Positions 38,083 through 48,500 of a stretch of DNA of 64,000 nucleotides are shown piece by piece; position 1 is the first letter of the stretch; the number at the start of each line of letters is the position of its first letter. Source of the DNA: Acanthococcus lagerstroemiae (lineage: Eukaryota; Arthropoda; Insecta; Hemiptera; Eriococcidae). The position numbers were made by a program, and so were the translations under genes. The stretch covers positions 22,710,499 to 22,774,498 of the forward strand of contig CM063107.1 of the NCBI GenBank assembly GCA_031841125.1. Direction: 5' to 3'. The notes under the pieces were generated by a model, which was not told the DNA's origin, made no database searches, and saw only the letters and a program-made list of their open reading frames with translations.

Positions 38083-38553
38083 TAATTTTTGATATTATAT
38101 AACCTATGAATATTTGCTATCGTGAGATTTCTTATTGGCATGCATTTTTATCCACTGATATTAGAAGTGAGCTTCTTTTTTTATTAGTATAATACTTTTG
38201 TGTAAGTTTTTTAATAATAGACTATTTTCCGATTAATTTAGTTATTGACATCGTTTCATGTCTGTGATAATACTTATGGTATAAATGTACATATAATTGA
38301 CTGGCGATCATTTTTATTCATTGTGTTTTGCTTGATTACTTTTTTTATTGTATGGGAAAGGGTTTCAAAATGACAAATGGTATTTTCATTGGCCTATAAC
38401 TCGTCACCGAAATTATCTTAAAATTTGAACCGTTTGGAAAGTAACTAGGTACTTCAGCTTCAAAATGATTTATCCAACTTGAAAACATTTTGGCAAAATA
38501 CTGAACGTCCGAACGAAGTATAAAAATTCGGAAGATGACACAACCGCTGTGTC
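38083..38553. other. Nischarin 3' flank
   Basis: AT-rich sequence that probably includes the nischarin 3' UTR. No exact AATAAA was confidently assigned. No other gene is seen. Confidence 0.4.
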
Positions 38554-38702
38554 CAGTGGCGTAGCTAGGGATTTCCAAGGGGGGGGGGGCACACTAAGGT
38601 TTTCAAGGGAGAAAAAGTTGAAAATTACGGTATTCTTTTAAAATCGCCGATATTAGAGGACTATATCACGTGCCCCCCCCCCCCCCCGACGCTACGCCAC
38701 TG
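38554..38702. mobile_element. hAT-like MITE, CAGTGGCGTAGC family, copy 2
   Basis: Perfect 12-base inverted ends CAGTGGCGTAGC / GCTACGCCACTG enclose a 149-bp element with a G11 run after the left arm and a C17 run before the right arm. A perfect 8-bp duplication GCTGTGTC flanks it (38546-38553 and 38703-38710), diagnostic of a hAT-type insertion. It is homologous to 8865-9030. The intact ends and perfect duplication suggest a fairly recent insertion. Confidence 0.88.
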
Positions 38703-38710
38703 GCTGTGTC

Positions 38711-39495
38711 CAAGATGACACAGCATAACCAAAAGAAAGTTGAAATTTTATTTTTGTCAAATAATAATATTACGTTTCGGTAGATATTGTATTTGCAACA
38801 TCGAAGTCGAATGGAAGAGCTTTTTGTTGTCTTTTGGCGCTCAGGGTTAAGAATACCCTTTTTACGATAACGTAGCGAACTGTCTCCCATCAGTTTTACG
38901 TTGATAACCGCGTCCCATTTCTGCAAAATTATAATAACACCCATTGTGTCGTCTAGGGCTGTGTCATCTTACACACCCATACCTCACAAATTAAAACCGA
39001 CTCTTCTACAACTGAATAGGTAGATGAAGAGTATTCATAAAAATAAGTACGTCATTCTACAAAGAACTCAATGACGAATACGTAAAATTCACTTACTTTT
39101 CTCAATAGAATGACTCGTCAAAATAAGTTTTCTTGGAAGATTTTTTTTTTTGGAAGGCTCGAAAACAGTTTTTCGCGTAAAAACCAGCTTACCAGCTCAT
39201 GTAGAAGATCACTGACAGTACCAAACATAATCTATCCCAATTTAAAGCTAAAACGACATTTAGTGGCTAAGAAATTAAGACTGTGTCATGTTGAAACCCT
39301 TTCCCCTATATTTTCACTTATGGTTCACACCTAGTTATTGTACAAGACTACGGCATTACAACTAATTGTTGAATAAACATATTCATTTCATTATATAGTG
39401 CGTTTCTAATTATCAATGTGGAGAGTAATTATGAATAGAAAAAATGGGTGTAGAAATCACTGTGATTGTGATTTATTATAATTATTAATTATAGT
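38711..39495. other. Intergenic sequence, no gene seen
   Basis: Short frames without domains. No element ends recognised. Confidence 0.4.
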
Positions 39496-41535
39496 AAGGT
39501 AAGATGTCCTGATATGGCCAGGTTCCTAATATAGCCATCAACAAATTGTCGCGGGATCCAATTTTCTTTTTCAAAATCTGGCTGCATTGTCGGTTACCTG
39601 CACAACCCACCCAACATACGATTGATATATTATGCAAAAATATCTAAGGTGTTGCTGCTATATTATAAAAAATCACACGAAGACTTTGTATAGACCAGTA
39701 GTAACTTCCCCTCAAAAAAACTAAGAAAAATGTATTCTGAGCGCATGTTTTTCGATTCCATCATTTTTTCAGTTCTACAGTATTTTCGATTTACCTGCTT
39801 ACTACATGCTGTCGAGGAAGGACACACAAAGTCGCAGGTAATTCAGTGATGGCGCAGTTTCTTATCCATGGAAATTATAAATTTAGTAATGTGGCGGAGT
39901 AGACGACTTCTACATTTACTCGTCATTTTTAGTTTGCCTCTCTTCTCAACATGGACACAAAACTGCGCGATCTCCTCGTTGATATCGACCTCGACAAGGC
40001 AAAAAATACTACAAATTTTGGGTTTGACGACACGAAAGTATTAGTATCATATGCTCCTAAAAATAACCGTAATGTTATTTTACTATCGACATTAGGACTA
40101 TTGTATAATTCCGAAATTGATTCGACCACAAAGAAACCAAAAGTGGTTTCTTTTTATAATGCAACAAAAGGGGGGACTGATACTTCGATCAATTTTGTAG
40201 CACCTATACCGTATGTAGGAAAACAAACAGATGGCCGTTACGATTTATGTTTGGGATGGTGGACCAAGCCGGTGTAAATGCGGCCATTATCTATACCTTA
40301 AATTTTAAGAAAAGAATCAATGGGGAATTGGAGCAGGCTGAGAATGAAGTACAGAAAGAAGAAATCAAAAATAGAGGGAAACCACTTATCCGGCGAAAAT
40401 TTATAAGAGCGTTAGGTCTAGGTTTGGCTAAGCCATTTTTGGGCGAACGACTAAAAAATGAAAAAATTAGGATTTCTATTCGAGAAGCCATCAGAGAAAT
40501 TATTGGCGATGATAAGTCTGATACTGAGAAGAATTACTTCTGCTTCAAGTACGCCTCAGTCTGATGGAGGCGCCTTATGTCGCATTTGTATACGAGAAAA
40601 TAACAGGCAACGTAAAAAAACTGCCAACTGCGATATTTGCGGCCAGGGTTTTTATAGCGAACATCGCATATATCGATGCACTGATTGTGTAACCAAGAGT
40701 CGGGTGAATTAGTAGAATGTACTCAATCTGAACTGTTTATTCTACATACGTATTGAGTCTCGTGTGTGTAGTAGAATAAGCAATAAAATTTGTCCACAAA
40801 TTTCTTGACACCGATATGATGGTTAAAAATTAAAAATGTCACGCATTCCCTTATACCGGGTGACTGTACAAAAATGCAACCGGAAAAATGCCTACCCAAA
40901 GTTACTGTTCAGACTTCACTATGCCCCTAAACAATCTTCATCATTGGGCATCATTTTTTCGAACGGAAGCGCATACCGAGTCGATACGTTTCGCGAAGGT
41001 TACTCCACGATTGGAGGCGACTCATCGTGGTCTGGAAGACCGCGCGCTCTATCGGACGAACACCGTACTGAATTAAAAACCGAATGGAAGAAGATCCGGA
41101 AACGTCCGCGCGGCGCTCTGGTCAAACTCGAACGAGAAACGACTAGTACTCTAATCGTAACACGTGTATATGTCGCAAAAATGAAAAGAAAAAAAAAATG
41201 AATCATTATTTAGGAAGTCATTTTGGAACGCGCATGATTTCAGAAGATTGTTAGCTGCCCCACAATCCAAATTTATCCACACCGGACTTTTTTCTGACCT
41301 CTTACACTGTCCACTCGCTTGAATACTATCTACACTTCCCAGATACCCTCCCTCGCATCGATTAGTGCGTATTATTGCAATTTCTTACAGTGCTGTGAAA
41401 TTCACAGTGTGTGCACTTTATGAAATTCTTCATGTGTGCACTTAGAGGGTTAAAAGTGATTGGATCGTGCCTCGGATTCTGGCAATATGCTGATGGCCAT
41501 ATTAGGAACCTGACTGTATTAGGACACCTTCCCTT
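39496..41535. mobile_element. TIR element carrying a piggyBac transposase remnant
   Basis: The outer 45 bases at the left (AAGGTAAGATGTCCTGATAT…) match the inverted right end (AAGGGAAGGTGTCCTAATAC…) at 38 of 45 positions. The arms contain the internal echo CCTAATATGGCC. The 2.04-kb span encloses the C-terminal part of a piggyBac transposase. Neither the TTAA duplication nor the CCY ends typical of piggyBac are visible, so the TIR pair may belong to another element into which the piggyBac piece fell, or to an atypical lineage. Confidence 0.6.
39951..40712 (+). pseudogene. piggyBac-family transposase, C-terminal part, two frameshifts
   Basis: The catalytic core is represented by RNVILLSTL, then KPKVVSFYNATKGGTDTS, which contains the third catalytic Asp of the piggyBac DDD triad. 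RWPLRFMFGMVDQAGVNAAI follows only after a frame change near 40230. A lysine-rich stretch comes next, and after a second frame change near 40510-40560 the C-terminal cysteine-rich domain (CRIC…CDIC…H…CTDC), a zinc-binding region that contacts transposon ends. The N-terminal half with the first two Asp residues is absent. About 250 residues remain of a usual 550-600. It is dead. Confidence 0.85.
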
Positions 41536-42131
41536 TTTATGTACAATATCAGTCTCACCTGCATGAGTTCTTTCAAGTTGGTCGCTGCGATGCTGCCATC
41601 ATAGTATTTTATAATTATGATTCCCCCCGCCATATCATGCCTGAAAATTCGGAGGCTAGGTTCTCAGAGGCGCTAGCGCTAATGTAGCTCCAGATAGTGT
41701 CTTGATTTAGATTTTGGGCCGGCTTCTTCCAAACAGAAAAGGCGCTCAATCCGCTTTAAGCGTTGCTGTAATAGTGGGTTCGCAGAACTGCTACTAGATT
41801 ACAGTCTTTATTGAAGTGGTATACTCGTAAGTGAGTGTGGACCGCTCCCGCTCCAGTTTTTGTTTCACATGCATATTATGATAGTGGGATGACCGATGCA
41901 ACGAGTGATATTAATTTAGATAATTTCTTTTGCAGTTCTACCAGGTGTTCGGATTTCCCGATACAAACAAAATTTCGGACTTCGAGGAAAATGAACGGAT
42001 ATTTCTACGGAAATCGGGAAATAGACGAAATTGGACGATGTTCTGCAAAAGGGAACCAACTAGCAAAATCCGCTTTTTGAGAACACGTGATTCGAAGTTC
42101 AAGAGCCGTGTAGAAACTATATGACATTGCG
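41536..42131. other. Intergenic sequence, no gene seen
   Basis: A few overlapping short frames around 41835-42156 on both strands. None has a recognisable domain. Confidence 0.4.
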
Positions 42132-42262
42132 TGTACTGATAAGCTTTTTCCAACATTTTTGAATCGGGGGCCCAGTTTTGAAAAATTCTACGTTTTATGC
42201 TCTTTCCAATGATACTAATAACTAATTTCGTTTACAAATGTTAGTTGGTTCCCTTTTGTTGC
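42132..42262 (+). repeat. Dispersed direct repeat, copy 2 (partner 34055-34195)
   Basis: Same block order as copy 1: TGATAAGCTTT, ATCGGGGGCCCA, TTTTATGCTCTTTC, ACTAATAACT. Non-coding; lies 100 bases before the R1-like element. Confidence 0.65.
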
Positions 42263-42361
42263 ACTGCGTCCAATTTATCATTTTCTTAAAACTTGTTGAT
42301 GGGGGGGAAAAAAACAAGAAAAAACACGAGTTTATTGATATTTACAAAAATTATATGCACG

Positions 42362-44240
42362 CATGCCAAAGTGGCCCCTATGATAACGCACCCCCGGCCA
42401 CAGGAACTACCCTTTCGAGTATCGCGTCAGTGAATGGAGGGACGCCTTGGGGCCGGGCCTGAGCCCCCATTTATACGTGCCGGAACGGTGCGCGCGTCCT
42501 ACCAGGGCCACCATGGGGTTCCCTTCTGACCGAGGTCCACACTCCCTGAGCGCTCGCCTGAAAATTTCAAGTCCCCCACGGCCGGACGCGCTGCCTCTCT
42601 TCACTCACCCCTTACCTCCTCGTCTTGGTCCGTGTGTCGATGCAGGCAGCTGGTGACGACGGGTGAGCCATGCTGGTGGGTCCGCAATGCAGCTGCAGCA
42701 GCTCTTTTCTAGGATGGTACCGAGTTCTCCTCCTGTTTGATGGTGTGGGCCGAGCTTGGTGAATCGCCGGCCCTCGGTCTCAACCACTCCGTCTGCATCT
42801 TCTTCTTCATGGTGGCCGAGACAAAGGCCGACACCCGGTCCCAACTGCTTCTGTTCTTCATCATCTCCGGAACCAGGGTGTCCGGCTCGAGACGGGTGAT
42901 CACGCCGACGTCGTCATCTTCTTCTTCTTCATGGTCGCCGCCGGGATCGATCGCTGTTGTGGCCGTCCCGCGCCTCTCCTGCTTCCAGGCCTCATACTCG
43001 AACAGGGTGTGCCAAGGTGTGTTCTCCGCCCCCTCGATCACAGTGCAGCACACGGGGCTCGGCGCTATCGACATCCGATGTAGGTACGTGCCGAAGCACC
43101 CGCGGCCGCTCAATACTTGTGTAAGGGGCAGTGCGTTCTTCCTACCCATCCGTCGAGGTCGCGTATCAGCGCTCGGGTCCACTCGCCCTTGGTCGAATGG
43201 GCGAGCGCGTCCTTCCACTTCCGAAGCGTGTCCTGCTGGATGACTCGCTTGACCCGAAGTGCCCCGCAATTTCGCCGACCTTGAGTTAGATCGGCGGTAT
43301 AGGCGCTAATACGCCTACTGCATTCGAAGAAACAATGCGGTACGCACTGACACACCTCATCGCGGCTTTTCGCTGGATCTTCTCCATCTCTGCTCTCCTG
43401 TATGGTATATCAATGGCGTCGGCGAATACTGGCGCCCCGTATAGGAGGACCGACATGATATGACGTTCACGTACATCCTACGTCGCTGCTCTCTCGGCCC
43501 CCCTAGGTTCGACATCAGACGGGACAGCTGGCCGGCTACTCGATCCACCTTCTCAGCTGCCCGTCGGAAGTGCTCTCGGAAATGCAACTTCCCGTCGAAC
43601 CACAGCCCCAGGTACTTCAGGACTGTACAGAGCCCAATCTCCACACCTTTTAGGACAAAGGTGGGTGGGCTGCACTTGCGTCGCGTCGTGAACAAAACCG
43701 CTTCTGTCTTCTGAACCGCTAAGCACAGCCCCGCCGACTCGATCCAGTGAGTCAGCATCTCTAACGCCTGGTTCACTCGTCGCGTGACCTCTGCTGTTGT
43801 CTCTGCCTGGCACACCACCAGCGTGTCGTCGGCGTAACAGATCAACTTTACGCCTGGTGGTAGTGCCAGCCTCAGCATCCCGTTGAAGGCGACGTTCCAC
43901 TGGGTAGGTTCGAGTACTGATCCCTGAGGAACGCCGCAGGTCATCTTCCGTGTGATTGGTCCGGCCGCCGACTCCATCTCTATCCGGCGACCGGAGAAGT
44001 AGCTCCTGATGATGCGCACGAGGTAACCAGGTACCCGTGCCAACTCCAACGCCTCCATGATACGCGTATACGGAATGGAGTTGAACGCGTTCGTGATGTC
44101 GAGGCTGACCGCCGCGCAGAACTGCCGCTCGCGGATTGCCTTCTGCGCCAGACTCTTCAACTTCAGCGCGGCGTCCACAGTGGAACGGCCAGTTCTGAAT
44201 CCGTACTGACTGCTCTAAATCGTCTTCCGCTTCCAAAAGT
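42362..44240 (-). mobile_element. R1-like non-LTR retrotransposon fragment (copy 2) with reverse transcriptase
   Basis: The minus strand encodes the finger-palm part of a reverse transcriptase: YGFRTGRSTVDAAL, AAVSLDITNAFNSIPY, CGVPQGSVLEPTQWN, LPPGVKLICYADDTLVV (catalytic YADD) and LKYLGLWFDGKL. The main intact frame is 44178-43357. After a frameshift the C-terminal region continues as WTRALIRDLDGWVGR and, in another frame, LTQVLSGRGCFGTYL, both typical of the R1 group. A stop precedes SSQYGF near 44215 and the 5' part is missing, including the endonuclease. The 3' tail (42362-42430) is shared with 25795 and 50525-50620. A defective copy lying outside rDNA. Confidence 0.82.
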
Positions 44241-44316
44241 GCTCCTCCAAAAATTATATGTAGATTGCCTAGATGTCTACATTGGCACACCTAACACAAA
44301 ACCGTGATACAAAGGC

Positions 44317-44722
44317 CAGCGATGGCATTCCGTTATAAATAACATTATGTTCATGATGTTAAAATAACCTTATACGAGAAAATAAGGTTACATTATACAT
44401 AGTAACGTAACAATATAGCGTTATAACGTTATGGTCATAACGCTATAAATTTTTTGTTGGAAATTTCATCATAAATTTTCATAGTTTTCTAAATATTTTT
44501 GAAGGCTCAACTATTGGAGGAGCCAGGGAGGCAAAAATAAAAGAAAATTATCCATAATTTCTTTCAAAAACCCTTCATTTTTTATTCCTTTATAGTTCAT
44601 ATAAACTTTATCAGAACGTTATTCATAACGTAATGAAATAAAAATTTGTAACGTTACAAAACGTTATATAACGTTATTAAAACGTAACGAAACCATTCCG
44701 TTATGCCGTTATGTCATCACTG
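44317..44722. mobile_element. TIR element rich in TAACGTTAT motifs
   Basis: Ends CAGCGATGGCATTCCGTTAT and CATCACTG (inverted: CAGTGATGACATAACGG) enclose 406 bp. The subterminal regions carry about ten TAACG/CGTTA words, including ATAACGTTAT-type palindromes. Such arrays are typical of transposase binding sites. CAG…CTG ends suggest a hAT-type MITE, but no 8-bp duplication was found. Confidence 0.6.
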
Positions 44723-45142
44723 AGTCCCAGGCATGTCACAATTGGCCCCATGACACCGAACCCCTAACCTGGAATTACCCGGATTGGGTTGCGTCAAGAT
44801 AGGGGGAAACGTTTCGAGGTAGACAACTCCTCTACCCGTATTTCTCCTTTTGTCTGCTTGACGAATCTTCAGCGACTTATTTTCACTCTTGAATGTTTGA
44901 CCTCATAAAATAACAAAATAGATAATAATACTTACCAAATTGAAAGAAACTAGAAAATAAGAGGAAATAAAAAGAAAAATCGAAAATACCCTCCATTAAG
45001 TGAATTGCTGGGCACCAGAGAGTTTTTTGCTTCTCCAAAACCCAAAAACTGATAGAAAGAGACCTAAATAGAAGACAATCTCAAATCTCTTAAATAATTT
45101 ATTACTCCTAATTCTCAATCTTAACTCGCTGGCAATCGTATA

Positions 45143-45177
<35 letters not shown>

Positions 45178-45573
45178 AAAAAAATGTGAATTAATTATTA
45201 AAAATAAATAAATTATTAAAATTGGCACATTTTTGAACTCGCGTTTGCGCTTGCACATTAGCGCTCCATCCTCTAGCTTTTATGTTTGACACGAACCGCG
45301 AGCCGCGACCACGCGAGACGCGACACACGATTGAACGGCTGATGAATAAATTAAAATAAGAGTTGAATTGACCCAATACTTGGTTGAACTTGAATTCGAA
45401 TCAAGTTCGCGTCCTTAGCGTGTGTGAACTGATAACGTGACCGTTCCACATTGATAAAATTAATTACATTCACATACGTTTCAGCTTTCAGCTTACATCA
45501 CATTCATGGGTCAAGCGTATTGACTGAAACCTGCGGCTGTATTGTATGTCACTTTTTTGAATCATATAGTACG
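44723..45573. other. Upstream region of PDHX
   Basis: No gene. It contains an (ATT)n microsatellite at 45138-45178 and a CpG-bearing stretch at 45225-45330. The promoter and 5' UTR of PDHX must lie within or near the last part. No core promoter motif is distinctive. Confidence 0.4.
45138..45178. repeat. (ATT)n microsatellite
   Basis: About 12 tandem ATT units at 45141-45176, followed by an AT-rich tail. Confidence 0.85.
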
Positions 45574-48500
45574 ATGGCTGCTGCTATTCGGAGCAGATTC
45601 AGAGGATTTGCTCAAAAGTTCATCAGTAATAATGTATTCCATCCATGCGTCTCGGAGAATCTTGGAAATTATCGACTACGCTTTCACACTTCGGCGCTGC
45701 TCCATGGTAAGCCAGTTTTATTTTACAAAACCAGTGACCTTTCGAGTTTCGAAGAGGTCACCAATCGCCGTATACTACCACTGTTGATTGTTGCATTTTG
45801 AACCATAGTACTACCAATTGTGCTGAGTACTCATTGCACTAATATTTTCAGTCGCAGGCCAAGAAATCAGAATGCCATCCTTGTCTCCTACTATGTCGGA
45901 GGGTACTATTGTGAAATGGATAAAGAAAGAAGGCGATACTGTTGCTCCTGGCGATGTCCTGTGCGAAATTCAAACTGATAAAGCTGTTATGTCATTCGAA
46001 ACTGAAGAAGAAGGCATTCTTGCCAAAATTTTGGTAATCTCATTTATATCAAAAATGAAGATGAATTTTTGAAGTACTAAAATAATTTTAATAAACTTTG
46101 CATAATGCATAAAATTCGAGTTCTTGATCGAACTTCAAACCGAATCTTCACGAACACTTGTTTAATTTTACAGGTAAATGAAAATACAAAAGATATAAAA
46201 GTAGGAACACTTATTGCACTGATGGTTGCTGAAGGTGAAGATTGGCAAACAGTAGAGTTACCGAGTGGCGCCGGTTCACAAACAGAGAATACCACTTCAG
46301 CTGTCGATTCAGGATCAGGTGGTACTGGTAGGTTTGAACGTAGTTCCAATTTATGATCTATATGATCATCATTATATTATTTGAATTACATTCTCTTCTT
46401 AGCGGACAATTGCAAATTGCAACTCAGTGCTAACTGAAAAGTCTACGTTCTGCGTAATTCACCCATTTCTACAGTCAGTGCATTCTAAAGATACAATTTA
46501 TTTGATTCGCTATACAATCATGATTCTTGACAAATTTATTTCACAGTTCCCGGTTCCAGTATTCATATGCCATCGCTGTCACCCACCATGACTGTGGGCA
46601 CGATAGTCAAATGGCACAAGAAAGAAGGAGATAAAATAGCTGCCGGTGATGTGCTTTGTGATATTCAAACTGATAAAGCTGTTATGTCTTTTGAAACTGA
46701 AGATGAAGGTATCTTAGCGAAAATAATAGTAAGTATTGGTTCTACGCATGTAGAAGTTTAATCATTTCATTCTTTTATTATAGTCTTGTTGTCTTGCTGT
46801 TTTTGAATGACGATATATCGATAGACTATACTAATGTATGAAGGAAGTTAATAGCAAAAGTATCTGCGAAAAAGGGTTTTCTCAAAATGTGTCGAACATT
46901 AACAGGTACCAGAAGGAACTACGGATGTAAAAGTTGGTACCTTAATTGCTTTAACGGTGGGAGAAGACGAAGATTGGACCCAGGTTAGCATACCTGGTTC
47001 TCCGAAATCGTCGGCACAAACTTCCCAAACCAGTGCAGCTGGTGGTGGTACAGGTGGGATTGATTTCTTATCGGTATGTTTTATCTGAAAGTTCATTATT
47101 GATCGACACATTGTTTCATGTTTAGTTCCCGGAGTACAAATCGCCATGCCTTCTCTATCACCTACGATGAGTGAAGGAACAATAGTGAAGTGGCATAAAA
47201 AAGAAGGCGACACAGTATCACCTGGCGATGTTTTGTGCGACATTCAAACCGATAAAGCTGTTATGTCATTGGAAACTGAAGAAGAAGGAATACTCGCGAA
47301 AATATTGGTTAGTTTTTTTCTCGTCCATTCTCCATTCATAATCTCACAAGATCCATGTACTCTATCATAGGACTTGGAATTTGGTAAGAAATTTCTGAAG
47401 TACTTGATGGAGATAGCCAGTTATACCTTCAGATCTTTCTGGATTCACGCTAGGGGGAAATGGTGGTCGAAATCGGAATTCGGGCTATAGCTAGTCTATT
47501 ACAGCCTGGAATGTTAAATGTTTCAAATGAACTTATTAGAAAGGTCGGCATGTCATGGTAGGTTAGCAGACTCAAAATATCCCTTTACCCTGTCATAAAA
47601 TACCTAATACATTTCTTATGTAAGTCGAAATACATTGTTTTTGGTATTCTGTCAGTGATACCGAATTCTGCAAATTGAAAGGATGCTATCACCCGACTCA
47701 TTTCCCTACATCCTTCTTATCCTTTCCTGAATTACTCTGCTTTTTTCGCACTACTAGATACTACATGTGCAGAGACCGATGAGAAGGGCAGATGGAGCCT
47801 CCCCAAATTTGTCCATTAGTTGGCAGATCCGGGAAAATTGTCCGTCAGTTGGCCGGGTTGGATTTCCTCCTTCAGGTGCCCCATCCGCTCTGACGCGCGA
47901 CTGTCCTGGGCAGGTCGAATTTGGTATCATAATTTTGTATTTATTTTGAAAGTACCATTTTGTACAATCAGTTCTAAATTTTGTACTTCTGTCCCGAGCG
48001 AGATATTAGAAAATTTTTGTTGGTTGCTGTAGACATGCTACCCGCTCTCCCACTTTACATTCAACAATTTAGCATTTCGGGTAAAATTCGGTATCATAAT
48101 TTTGATCTCATTTTATATCATTTTATACCGTCATTTCGAAATTTTGCAGCTCACTCCTGTCGAAATGTTAGCGAATGTTTTTGGAAGGGACCGAAGACCT
48201 GCAACTCCTCCTCCCCCCATTTCAAGTCAGAATAATGGTTCGAATTTAGTATCATAATTTTGAACTCATTTTGTTCTGAGACTTGGGCAAATCTTGTTGG
48301 GGAATTTCTCTGTGGGATTAGATTTTATGATTTTAACCTAACTCCAAAGAAATCAGGAAAAACATTTGTATGCAAGGCGAGTAAAAAGTTTTCCATTTTT
48401 AGGGAAATTTTGAAAAAAACCCGCTCTCTTTTGGATAAGGGGAGGAGATTATTTTCCAAATTCCTCTTGGTGCAAAATTATGAGGCCGAATTGAACCGGA

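Noticed and set aside
40836..41201. 121-codon frame with GRPRAL resembling a transposase helix-turn-helix linker
   Set aside because: The resemblance is a few residues only. It lies inside the piggyBac-containing TIR element but in no frame continuing the transposase.
42709..43269. Minus-strand 186-codon frame as a separate gene
   Set aside because: It contains LTQVLSGRGCFGTYL and continues the R1-like protein in a shifted frame, so it is part of that dead element.
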